Below are positions 1 through 8,445 of a stretch of DNA of 14,348 nucleotides, piece after piece (within the stretch, counting starts at the first letter, position 1; the number at the start of each line of letters is the position of its first letter). The stretch comes from Trichomonas tenax (Eukaryota; Parabasalia; Trichomonadida; Trichomonadidae): positions 1 to 14,348 of the forward strand of contig JALKBU010001219.1 of the NCBI GenBank assembly GCA_023091735.1, given 5' to 3'. The notes below the pieces were generated by a model. The model worked only from the letters and a program-made list of their open reading frames with translations, was not told the DNA's origin and did not search any database. The position numbers were made by a program, and so were the translations under genes.

Positions 1-95
1 TTTCTTACCAATTAGGTATATGCTCGTTGATGATAGAGTTGCGGCTCGTCAACAACACTAACCTGGATGTATTAGTTAGACAACAAAGATATTTA

Positions 96-198
96 TGACA
101 CTTTTTATAAAGGTGACAATTTGCCCGTGTAAAAAGTGACGATTTATTTTTTAAAAGTGACTTTAAGGTTGGCCCGTCACTTTTTGATGTTCACTTTT
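96..198. repeat. Cluster of AAAAGTGAC words with an 11-bp inverted repeat
   Basis: AAAAAGTGACG at 131-141 is the exact reverse complement of CGTCACTTTTT at 175-185. A further AAAAGTGAC lies at 153-161, AAAGGTGAC at 109-117, and related words TGACACTTTTT and TTCACTTTT at 96-105 and 190-198. The same word recurs at 717-725 and inverted at 1629-1638, next to surface-protein remnants. It could be a transposon end, a protein-binding cluster or a chance enrichment in AT-rich DNA; the sequence does not decide. Confidence 0.4.
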
Positions 199-397
199 GT
201 CCTAGACTCTCCAAAAACTTATCCCTCCTGTATCCCGAACCTTATAAAACGTAATTTTTTGTATTTTTATTTTTGCAATATGACAAATAATGGAGTTAGA
301 AAAATAAAACGCGCATTATAAAGCATATTAGCCCTTAATTATGCACTTGCATTTCTGACGTGTAAATAAAACGTGTCAGATCATCCTGCTTTTGGGA

Positions 398-414
398 TGG
401 GATAGCCTATCCCA
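398..414. repeat. Perfect 7-bp hairpin
   Basis: TGGGATA, a GCC loop, then TATCCCA. This is a GC-containing stem in otherwise AT-rich DNA. No T-run follows directly and no gene ends here, so a role in transcription is not supported. Confidence 0.4.
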
Positions 415-705
415 GCTTAACAAAAATTGAATACCATATTTCACAACACGATCGCCGCAGGCCTAAATGAGGGGGTGTCACGAAATATGAGAAAAGGATT
501 GTTGTTCGAATCTCGTTGCACATATTTTTTACCTTTTTAAATCACTTTTAATGTTTGAATATTTTAAATATCACAAAAGAAAGAAAATGTTGATTCGGTT
601 CTTGTAGTGTAGCTGTTGCATAACATATTTAGGTAATGTGTGCATCAGGTTCAATAAATATAGCATAATACTATATAATAACAATTTAACCTTATTTTCA
701 GATCA

Positions 706-1620
706 AATAACCTTTCAAAAGTGACCAAATATTAATATCCCTCACTGAATCTCTATGAGGTTAGTGAAGGTTACTATAATGTTAAAAATTTAGTTTTTAA
801 TTCTCTCCAAGCCTCATGTGGAAGTATTTATGTTCGTGAATTGGGGTCAACATTAAATATTGACTCTGTCGCGTTTATTAAACTATATTCGATTTTGACG
901 ACATACATGCATGACACATACTATTCTCCTGCATGTTATTTTCATGAAGGATCTAATTTTTCTAGTCAAAATATGTTGATTGAATCATGCATTGGTTCAG
1001 CAAGGTCAATTGCAGTATCATCAGTTCCTTCAACTGCAACTAATTTGCAACAATCAAACTACACAACTCTGCATAATATAAAAACTACCGGTGATTGTTT
1101 GTTTATCTTTTGTTATGGAAATATGCAGTACAACTATATAAATGGAACGAATCTTATTGCATCAAATGCAGTTGCTCCACACGCAGGATATGCATATTAT
1201 AATTTGTACCAATCTTTTTGTAGTTTCAATAATTTAACAGGAAGCAGTACATTTCATCACTCGTCTGCAAAAAATGCAAATCTTGTAATTATGAAATTTG
1301 TCAACATATTGAATAATCATCCATCAAATTATGTTTGTTCTAGCTATTATCTAATTACTGGATATAATTTTACTTTCTTTGGGAACGATCAGATGAGAGT
1401 CTATAATTGTAAATTTGTTTATTCTTTTTACGATAAGCCAATTACAGGAGGAACAACTCAAAATTGTGTTGTAATATTGAAATCTCCGTACATCAGTCAA
1501 TATGGTGCATTAATTAATTTCATGCATAAAAACAATAATCCAAGCATCGAATGCTACAAATTCAAGATGTACTCTTACATTAATATATTGTCTTTTAATG
1601 TATATTTGCCAGCATACTAA
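706..1620 (+). pseudogene. Beta-helix-like surface protein fragment (no start codon)
   Basis: A reading frame of 294 codons is open from 736 to the TAA at 1618-1620. It has no ATG near its beginning; the first candidate start would be a TTG at 841. The frame also reads sensibly before a TAA at 733-735 (NNLSKV, 706-723), so the true protein began further upstream. The text is rich in Asn, Ser, Tyr, Phe and Cys, with recurring beta-strand-like segments such as CGSIYV, YNCKF and FCSFNN. This pattern fits the Pmp-like parallel beta-helix surface proteins common in trichomonads. No signal peptide or membrane segment remains. A SPRY-like domain remnant starts 70 bp downstream and was probably part of the same ancestral gene. 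The family assignment is by pattern only; loss of function is inferred from the missing start and the upstream stop. Confidence 0.5.
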
Positions 1621-1690
1621 CCTTAAAAGGTCACTTTTTAATTGTCAATAAACTTCTTTGTAATCACTCATTTTTTGTATAAGGAATAGA

Positions 1691-2316
1691 GATTAATGAA
1701 GGCGCTTGTCAGCATAATATATGCCGTCTTTCTAATGGAGATACATATATTTTTTCGGATAAATATTTAACTTGCGGAGAATGGTAATACAAAATTTAAA
1801 AAATTATTGGTACCAGCTCATATTATGGTGGTTTCAGAAGTGATTCCAGTGGAATCATGTTCGAAAATTATAAAAATTCGAAATGTGTAATTTTTTTTCG
1901 GCACTGTTTCAACGTCACTTAAAAATTATGTATCACTAACTGTCAAAACAAATTATACGCATTTGTGTGTTAGAATTGATATTGATAATAAAATATTTTA
2001 TCTCCAAAATAAAGAAGAATATCGACAAATTCCATTTACGATTGATAATGATAATTCTAATCAATGCAAGCTTAGTTTACATGAAAATCCCAGCGAATCC
2101 GGGCTTGCAACTCAAGATTATTTGCGTCTATACATCTCAAGATCAACCTTTAAATACCTAATTCCAATTGGATTTAATGCTTTCGATGAAAATTTGGTTG
2201 TCCAAACTTGTTGTTTAATATGCAAATCGAGGTATAAGTATCTTATTTTTTTCTTTTTGGATTATATCATTATCGACGAATTAAGGAAAAATTGTTTCAG
2301 AATTTGGGTAAAATAA
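1691..2316 (+). pseudogene. SPRY-like domain remnant, copy A
   Basis: Read against the second copy at 3396-3975, this stretch encodes the same ~190-residue domain. Shared features in order are C..N.C.L..G, then W.Y.I...YGGF, IMF, TSL.NY, and R.DIDNK.FYLQ..EYRQI, ending in IP.GF..F.EN. The W-YE and G-I-D-I-D-N-K blocks resemble SPRY/B30.2 (concanavalin-like) domains, which bind protein partners; that assignment is inferred. The copy is broken. The frame starting near 1691 meets TAA at 1785 and at 1797, where copy B has Tyr and Glu codons. It then shifts frame just after a run of eight Ts (near 1898), after which a clean frame runs to TAA at 2314-2316. It follows the beta-helix fragment by 70 bp. 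Its last ~25 codons are hydrophobic but probably not conserved. Confidence 0.55.
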
Positions 2317-2415
2317 CCTTTTAAAAGTATCATAATGCAAAAATATAGATTCATATGAGATCTGTGAAGGATCTTATGAAGTTAATATATATCATATTAC
2401 ACATTATAGTCAATT
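2310..2415 (+). pseudogene. Second copy of the unit's opening segment
   Basis: The frame reads NNLLKVS, a stop, then SYEICEGSYEV. The matching text at 706-785 is NNLSKVT, a stop, then LYEVSEGYYNV. Nucleotides also match around the shared AATAACCTTT.AAAAGT word. This marks the start of a second tandem unit whose SPRY-like end lies at 3396. After about 2415 the frame is no longer recognisable. Confidence 0.45.
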
Positions 2416-3395
2416 TTTATGAGCATTTATAACAAGTATATCATTTTGAATTAAGGAAGTTGTGTGATGCATGTTTTTGACAAAATCATCGCGTCAAAAT
2501 TTTTGATGCATTTTCATGTTCATAACTATGAAATATGAAAAACTATAATGAAAATAAGTACTTAATGCTAAATGTATTTATATAACTATTGGGATTTAAT
2601 TTGAAATTGTCTCTTAGTGGTGTTATACTCCAAGTTTTACTGAGTTTCTTCCAAGCTATTTATAATAAACTAATACAAATATATAAAGTCGGTTTTTAAT
2701 ATGAGCTGAGATTCATCAAATCAATTGTTACCAACGCGATAACTTTCAATTTACATATTGTAGAGTAGTTGAAACAGGTATTGAGGAATAGCAATTTGAT
2801 TTTCCATAATTTTATCGTTTGTTTTGCTATAAGTTTTGAGATATTAAATAATCGATTTGGAATCTGTTGAAAAAATGAAAAGTTAACATTATTTTTTGGT
2901 CCAAAAAAGGTCGAATTTTTACAAAACGGAGTAAAAAATGATACCAGAAATTGATTTAAAGCTCTATATTACTATATGGTATAATAGCATATAGAAGTAA
3001 GATATTTATGTGCTTCAAATTAACAATTGATTTGGAAAATGATCTTTACTTAATTTTCATATGTGCCATACATAATTAACTACTTAATTTTCGATTGATT
3101 ATGCTTAATAGATTTTAAAGCTGCTAAGGGGCGACTAACAAAAAGCCACATCTTCATAAAATTTTGAAAACCATAACGGAAATAACTATTTAATAATATC
3201 ACAATTGTTTATGGTGAACAAAGTTGAAAATTTAATGCTGTTTTTCAACCCATCTTTAAATCTTTATATCTCATGATAGTGGTTCCTTAACTCTTTAACG
3301 CATTATAGATATACTAGGAAATGTTTCAAATTTTTTAACTATTCATTATCTTTCGAATTTCAGGTACTAAATATGTTAATAATTAAACAATATAA
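2416..3395. other. Non-coding stretch, probably fully decayed middle of the second unit
   Basis: I find no frame with family features. Position and length match the beta-helix part of the first unit, so this is probably its eroded counterpart, but I cannot show homology by eye. A weak imperfect inverted repeat around TTTTTGAC and GTCAAAA lies near 2473-2500. Confidence 0.35.
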
Positions 3396-3975
3396 ATTAA
3401 TGAAGACCCATGCACGCAGAACCTGTGTCATCTTACCATGGGCCAAGTTTACAACTATACAAGAAAGTATTTTAGATCTGATCGATGGTACTATGAAATC
3501 GAAAATATTGATGGATACCACGTATATTTTGGAGGCTTTATGAATGGCTATGATAGAATAATGTTTGGTAATTCTTTTGCATCCAGTGCTTTAATTTATT
3601 TTGAAGGAATGATAACTTCATTATCGAATTATGAAGATCTCAGAATAACTTCAGACTTCAATCGCATGGGAGTTGGAATAGATATTGATAATAAATTATT
3701 TTATATTCAAACCAAAACAGAATATCGACAAATTAATTTAATTATTCGAATACTATAAATCGATGGCAATTGGCAATTCAAGAAAGCTATAATGTTAATA
3801 TTCCAAATAGATATGATAACTTGAAGTTGTATTTGTCGCCATCAACTATACAATATAGTTTGCCATAGGATTCAAGACTTTTTCAGAAAACTTTGCTACA
3901 GAAATGAATTGTTTAACAATAATCATTCAATCAAATCATTACATACTCTATATTTGTCAATGTACTTTATTTTGA
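3396..3975 (+). pseudogene. SPRY-like domain remnant, copy B
   Basis: This is the better-preserved copy of the domain at 1691-2316. The frame is open from 3396 (after a TAA) to the TAA at 3756, and contains C...LC.L, RWYYEIEN, YFGGF, RIMFGN, IYFEGMITSLSNYE and VGIDIDNKLFYIQ. The first ATG (3438) falls inside the conserved region, after the two cysteines, so it is not a natural start. The text then continues in another frame (WQLAIQESYNV to QYSLP, about 3761-3865) and, after a one-base shift at a TAG (3866), in a third frame (GFKTFSENF) to a TGA at 3973-3975. The order matches copy A residue for residue over long stretches. SPRY/B30.2-like is my best family guess, from the WYYE and GVGIDIDNK blocks; a lectin-like fold of another family is possible. 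Confidence 0.6.
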
Positions 3976-4135
3976 TTGAAAAATAAATATTTTTTCGAAT
4001 TGGAATATTTTTTGTAATTTGGAATGCTATCAGATCATTCAAGAAACATTTTCTCTATGTTATCTTTTCATCCATTATGAATTGACTTTTCAAGGGTCCC
4101 CCTGAATATAGCTCCACTTTTTTTCTCGTTTACTC

Positions 4136-4206
4136 TTTTGAGTTTTGCGATTTTTAACGAGTAAAACTCCATCCTGGACGAATCTGATGAAACATTTACG
4201 TGCTTT
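4136..4206 (+). repeat. Left inverted arm of the 0.7 kb element
   Basis: Contains the core GAGTTTTGCGATTTTTAACG and the inner ACATTTACGTGCTTT, both repeated in reverse complement at 4700-4769. The diverged spacer between them is of nearly equal length in both arms. Confidence 0.7.
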
Positions 4207-4699
4207 ATAGTGCTGATTCTAGTGGTGCAATCTGTTTCTTGATCTTAGCAAGGTATTACTTAATCATGATATCATATGATTACAAACAGAAACCCATTAC
4301 AAATCATTAATGAGCTTCTGCTATGAATCTCTTTGATGATTATAACAAATACATCTCACTATTATAGCGTTCGCTCGCTTATTTTTGCTAGAGTTCCAGT
4401 CGAAAAATCAAAAAAATAGAAAAGACAAAATACGGTACGCGCAGGAGTCAAACAGCATTCCTTTGCTCATACATCGAGCATACCTAACGTTATGCTACCT
4501 AATGTTCACATAAAATTTGCTGATTGGTAACATTATATATCAAATTTTCGACTTTACATGACAAATATCAGATAATAAGTGTCGAAAATGGTGACTTTCA
4601 TTATTTTACATGTCAAAATTCCCCGAAATCTCAAGGAGACATGGAGATCCTCAAGTTAACTAGACAAGCAAATGCTATAAACATACCATACATACCTGA

Positions 4700-4769
4700 A
4701 AAGCACGTAAATGTCTTCTCAGTTTGGCTTGTTAGGGGGTTTACTCGTTAAAAATCGCAAAACTCAAAA
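4700..4769 (-). repeat. Right inverted arm of the 0.7 kb element
   Basis: Reverse complement of 4136-4206, with perfect 15-bp and 30-bp blocks and a diverged 25-bp spacer between them. Confidence 0.7.
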
Positions 4770-4798
4770 AAAGTCAACAGGAAAAAAAATTCAACCCT

Positions 4799-5527
4799 CA
4801 ATATTGTATGATTTTCTTCAAAAACATGTATTTTCAATTTATTTTGGCATTACAGTGATCTCAGTACAAATAATGCAAATTATACCTTGAAATAGAGAAA
4901 TATGCAAATTTTGCTGATTTTTTAAAATTTTTTCTCCCAGTAGGTATTTTGCAAATTTATTACCAAAATACTGCTAAGTGATGATTTGCAAGTTTTGATT
5001 GATTTTTAAGCGAGAGATATTAATGAATCCCCTCTAATATGCTATGTGCAAAGAATCGAATATCATTGTAAATCCAGATCTCCCTATCTTGAAAAGCATC
5101 AAATTGTGGGAAAATACGTTTTTTTAGACAATCTCATAGAATATTTTGAGAGCCTATATTTGGCCATAGGGGATCCTTAAAGATGACTTTTGAGCAAAAA
5201 TAACGGATTTTCTAAAATCCCGTTTAGACCTTCAATTTAGATGTTCTCTGTTATGTAATTACTAAATTTAATAAAATACGCCGAAAATTTAACACGAGCA
5301 CTTTTCTTTAACATTTACGATCTTTATACATAAATAATATTATGACTTTTTTTTAATTTACTCAGAAATTGAATTGAATTGAGCAAAGAATATCTTTCGT
5401 TTATTCATTGCATCGCCTAAGCAGTGTTATCATCGAAAAAAATCAAGAATCCAGTTTTTCATATTTTGTAAAATTTGTTTTCAGATTAAAATTCATCGAT
5501 AAATACAATCTACATATGATATATATT
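4799..5527. other. AT-rich non-coding stretch
   Basis: No supportable gene, RNA or strong repeat. It contains many runs of A and T and repeated ATGCAAATT words near 4875-4910, which are not distinctive in DNA of this composition. Confidence 0.5.
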
Positions 5528-5902
5528 TTATTTATATAATAAATACGACAATTTATTTTTTGAAGTCCTAATTTCATTAAATATAGATGCTGTTATTGCT
5601 CCATAATATAAATAACCAGAAATTTCGCAAATCTGATTTTTTGACATGATCAAAAATTGTTGTTGAAATCTTATGATATTCACATAGTACATCCTATGTA
5701 TAGTCAATTTATCAAAGAAAATCGAGAATTTATTTTTCCGATTTGAAGAAGAATAGCCAAACTCAATGATTAAAAATTCATTAAGAAACAATAACCAAAG
5801 AACCCAAAATCGCAAAGAAAAAAGGTCCAAGTAAAGCTCAAAAAGTCTAACGCAATCGTTTACATTCCATGTAAAGTGTTTATCGTCACTAACCGTCAAC
5901 AA
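5528..5902 (-). CDS. Doubtful 124-codon frame, divergent to the LRR gene
   Basis: An uninterrupted minus-strand frame that begins at a TTG just upstream of the LRR gene and runs away from it. The product would be rich in Phe, Leu, Ile and Tyr, with a hydrophobic stretch at about residues 25-47. I recognise no family. The composition is that expected of AT-rich DNA read by chance, and there is no ATG near the beginning. It could be a decayed gene; more likely it is spurious. Confidence 0.15.
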   Translation of the reverse strand: MLTVSDDKHFTWNVNDCVRLFELYLDLFSLRFWVLWLLFLNEFLIIEFGYSSSNRKNKFSIFFDKLTIHRMYYVNIIRFQQQFLIMSKNQICEISGYLYYGAITASIFNEIRTSKNKLSYLLYK

Positions 5903-5952
5903 ACGGACCCTTTTTTCTGAATAACCGCTTTCTAATATTATAAGTAAAACAA
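5884..5952 (+). promoter_or_regulatory. Probable promoter and leader of the LRR gene
   Basis: Upstream of the ATG lie TCACT (5886-5890), which fits the trichomonad initiator TCAY(A/T); AACCGTCAAC (5891-5900), which resembles a MYB-type site; and CCCTTTTTTCT (5908-5918), which contains the CCTTT core reported for Trichomonas M5 promoters. Trichomonad leaders are usually shorter than about 20 nt, and all three lie farther out (about 35-67 nt), so which one sets the start is unclear. Confidence 0.3.
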
Positions 5953-8313
5953 ATGGAGAAAGAGCTCATCGAGCAAGCTAAGAAGATAATAACAGAGAAG
6001 ACACACGAGAAAATCCTCTTCAGCAATTGGGTTGAAAAGTACAATGATAATAAAGACGGCCATCAGAAGAGAATCCTCGTTGCCACAGAATATAGAGTTG
6101 CTCTTTACAAAGGCAAAACAAAAGTCGAATTCAGTCGCGAACGTTGGTGGGTAGATATCAGAAAAATGGTTTGGAACGAGGATATCAAGAGATTAGACTT
6201 GATTTTCAAACTCGATCCAAGCACAAAGAAACCAATGCAAGTTCGCTTCTCCAGCGAAGAAGCAATCCAATACAGAGAACAGATTGCTAACTATCTTGCT
6301 CGTATCCTTCCTCCAATCCAAATTGAAGAAGCTGGAATCAAACCATTCGTTACACACGACAAAAAGGCTGTTGCTATCTCGGCCATTAAGCGTCTCGATG
6401 CTTATACATACAGCAGAGCCAAGACAGTCGATCCAGCTGCTCGTAATGAATTTATCGACATGGTTAAGTACAGATATGAGAAAGTCAGACTGCCTGGATC
6501 ACCAGCAGATAAGGCTTTCTTCGTTGCCGCTGCTCAGGCTAACCCAGCTTGCGAGCATCTTTATCTTTACGGCGTTAACGAAGACGTTTACTCTGTTGTG
6601 GCCATAATTCCATCTGGCTACTCTCCGTTCAAGCACATCACCTTTGATACAACAGATGCATCTAAAATTGGGTCAATGTTCAACTCAATCAAAGAAAGAA
6701 AAGTCACATTGTTCCAGACAGAGGGCTTCACATTCAAGGATGCTCAATTAGAACCAGACAAGGTCGAAAAGCTCGAGTCATTCCTCAATTTCAAGCAATT
6801 CAAGTCATTAACGTTCATTAACGCTCTCAAGCCAGAATCATACGAACCATTCGTCAGCAAATTCCTTGTCGAGTCTGTTACACAACCACTTGAGTATTTC
6901 GGCTTAGAACAGACACAGAACGTCAATGTCGAAGAAATCTGCTCTAAAGTTCCAAATGTTGTCGCAATCTCTTTCGCCAAGGACAACCTCGAGGTTGGCC
7001 AGACACTCAAAACAATATCGGCCGCTAACTTACAGAAATTGAAAGCAATCAACTTATCCGGCAACAAGTGCGACGAGGACTCTCCATTTGATGTTCCAGT
7101 CCCAGAGACACTCGAATTGATCGATATCTCCAACTGCACATTTGCTAACGGAAAGCTTGTCAATTTCCTTGTCTATCTTTTCAAGACAGACTTCAAGAAG
7201 GGCATCACAATCCTCGCCAACAACCTCCAGGCCTCCAACGAAGAGCTCGACAAGGCCCTCGACTACATCTCAACAGTCAAGAAGTGCCCGTTAATCGGTC
7301 TTTCATGGAACGGCAACAATGTTGGTGCTTCAATGGCCAACCTTGTCCGTGCCGCTCGCCACCTCCGCATCCTCTTCCTCGATGATTGCTTCGACGCTCA
7401 GTCTGAGTCCAAGATTAAGCCACTCGCTAACGCTATCGAGGATCTTCCGAAATTCCGCAAGCTCTCAGTCAGAGGTTACACAAAGCAGGCAGGCGCTGCT
7501 CTTGTTCCTCTCATTAAGGCTCTCGTTAAGGTCGAAACAATTCAATATCTCGATTGCGGCAACCAGGCTATCGGCAATGTTGGTCTTCACGCTATTTCCG
7601 ATATCCTCCTTGCAAAGAGGCAGCTTCGCTTCCTCGATTTCGATGGTTCGAAGCCAGAATCTTACGATGCCATTCAGAACATTATCGACATCTGCCAGCA
7701 GAACGGCGAAAGGATCAGAATCTCATATCCACTCAACGACATCAAGCCATTCCTCGAGAACGATAAAACACTTGAGGCCAAGTTAATTGTTTATCTTAAC
7801 AAGTTCGCTGAGGACCAGATCGAAGATTACGTAGAGGGCGATGAATTCACAAGCCCATTCGACGTCTATGTCCATCAGCCAGAGATCGATGTCGAATTCC
7901 CACAGTTCGAGAGCCGCAATATCACAGCATTCTTCGACCAGACGGAGGAGATCTCAGAGATCGAGGATATTCAGTCTCCAAAGAAGAAGCGCCGCGACTC
8001 TTCTTCATCATCATCAGACGAATACGAGGACGATGTGAAGCGTGTCAAGAAGCAGATTGAGAGAGCCCAGTTCTACGCTGGTGACGGCAACACAGATTCA
8101 GATGCTCCAGACTCCGATTCAGCAGGAAAGAAGGCAGAACAGGAGAAGATTGATCTCTGGTTCAAGGATGATAATCTTAGACTTAACCCAGACTGGGAAG
8201 ACTGGCACCCAGAGGGATCACCAGATATCTTCAAGGAGTTCGATGTCGGTCCAACATTACAGAAGATTGACAAGAAATACCACCTTGATGTTCTCCGCGA
8301 GGCTATCCAGTAA
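5953..8313 (+). CDS. CARMIL-like PH and leucine-rich-repeat protein
   Basis: This 786-residue protein is the one intact gene. Residues about 1-120 resemble the PH-like domain of CARMIL/LRRC16 proteins: a strand-rich segment (KRILVATEYRVALYKG), then a WW-containing strand, and a closing helix ending in RILPP. CARMIL proteins bind membranes and regulate actin capping protein. Residues about 165-625 form degenerate leucine-rich repeats, clearest at LKAINLSGNKC (about 363), LIDISNCTF, LIGLSWNGNNV, LRILFLDDC, LDCGNQAIG and LRFLDFDGS (about 560). From about 630 the protein is acidic, with a basic KKKRR at 677-681, six serines at 683-688 and an acidic run. This looks like a nuclear-localisation signal beside casein-kinase-type sites; that reading is inferred. 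The tail ends in a compact W- and D-rich segment. I see no capping-protein-binding motif, so an actin role is uncertain. The ATG is the first in frame and lies directly before the PH domain. Codon use (ACA, CCA, CTC, ATC, AAG) is strongly biased, suggesting good expression. Confidence 0.9.
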   Translation: MEKELIEQAKKIITEKTHEKILFSNWVEKYNDNKDGHQKRILVATEYRVALYKGKTKVEFSRERWWVDIRKMVWNEDIKRLDLIFKLDPSTKKPMQVRFSSEEAIQYREQIANYLARILPPIQIEEAGIKPFVTHDKKAVAISAIKRLDAYTYSRAKTVDPAARNEFIDMVKYRYEKVRLPGSPADKAFFVAAAQANPACEHLYLYGVNEDVYSVVAIIPSGYSPFKHITFDTTDASKIGSMFNSIKERKVTLFQTEGFTFKDAQLEPDKVEKLESFLNFKQFKSLTFINALKPESYEPFVSKFLVESVTQPLEYFGLEQTQNVNVEEICSKVPNVVAISFAKDNLEVGQTLKTISAANLQKLKAINLSGNKCDEDSPFDVPVPETLELIDISNCTFANGKLVNFLVYLFKTDFKKGITILANNLQASNEELDKALDYISTVKKCPLIGLSWNGNNVGASMANLVRAARHLRILFLDDCFDAQSESKIKPLANAIEDLPKFRKLSVRGYTKQAGAALVPLIKALVKVETIQYLDCGNQAIGNVGLHAISDILLAKRQLRFLDFDGSKPESYDAIQNIIDICQQNGERIRISYPLNDIKPFLENDKTLEAKLIVYLNKFAEDQIEDYVEGDEFTSPFDVYVHQPEIDVEFPQFESRNITAFFDQTEEISEIEDIQSPKKKRRDSSSSSSDEYEDDVKRVKKQIERAQFYAGDGNTDSDAPDSDSAGKKAEQEKIDLWFKDDNLRLNPDWEDWHPEGSPDIFKEFDVGPTLQKIDKKYHLDVLREAIQ

Positions 8314-8365
8314 GAACCTGGAACTAGCGATATTTCTTTTTATTCATTCTAAAATTGCATTTTAT

Positions 8366-8380
8366 TAGAAAATAAATAAC
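8366..8380 (+). terminator. Possible polyadenylation signal of the LRR gene
   Basis: AGAAAATAAATAAC lies about 55 nt after the stop codon and is followed by a T-run. Trichomonad genes use a UAAA-type signal, often near the stop; this is the nearest good match. Confidence 0.3.
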
Positions 8381-8445
8381 GCCAAGGCTTTTTTTACATG
8401 TTCTCTTGTTATTCTATTTGCTTTTCTATAATTTTAACGTTTTTT

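Larger units (their letters stand above)
1..705. other. AT-rich non-coding stretch with short repeats
   Basis: I see no supportable gene here; the one 61-codon frame begins at a GTG and has no family features. The stretch holds a cluster of AAAAGTGAC-like words at 109-198 and a perfect short hairpin at 398-414, both listed separately. A sequence resembling the 3' half of a tRNA (GTTCGAATC, near 508-516) has no pairing T stem and is not called. Confidence 0.5.
4093..4798. mobile_element. ~0.7 kb element with long imperfect terminal inverted repeats
   Basis: A perfect 30-bp inverted repeat joins 4136-4165 and 4740-4769. Inside it, a second perfect 15-bp pair (ACATTTACGTGCTTT, 4192-4206 and 4700-4714) lies at almost equal distance (26 and 25 bp). 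Outward, both arms continue into T-rich or A-rich tracts and then AGGGT at 4093-4097 and ACCCT at 4794-4798, with a ~14-bp length difference between arms. The arms thus total about 110 bp. The interior carries no convincing gene; a 75-codon frame at 4524-4751 is partly the right arm itself. No clear target-site duplication is visible. I read this as a non-autonomous, aged DNA transposon or foldback element. Confidence 0.6.

Noticed and set aside
136..321. 61-codon frame
   Set aside because: Starts at GTG inside the AAAAGTGAC repeat cluster and has no family features; chance frame.
480..530. tRNA 3'-half-like GTTCGAATCTCG
   Set aside because: The T stem does not pair and no A box lies at the right distance.
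685..705. TTTTCAG as a splice acceptor before the beta-helix frame
   Set aside because: Trichomonad introns end in an extended ACTAACACACAG-type signal, which is absent, and no 5' GTAYGT partner was found nearby.
2860..3200. Similar AT-rich words near 2520-2570 and 3150-3200
   Set aside because: Similarity is short and low-complexity; not enough to call a repeat by eye.
4433..4505. tRNA-like sequence on the minus strand inside the 0.7 kb element (A-box-like TAGCATAACG and B-box-like TGTTTGACTCC at tRNA spacing)
   Set aside because: A D-stem-like hairpin forms, but the anticodon, T and acceptor stems do not pair. It is at most a decayed tRNA-derived sequence.
4524..4751. 75-codon frame
   Set aside because: Overlaps the right arm of the inverted-repeat element and has no domain features.
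6284..8368. Several plus- and minus-strand frames within the LRR gene
   Set aside because: Shadow frames caused by the biased codon use of the real gene.
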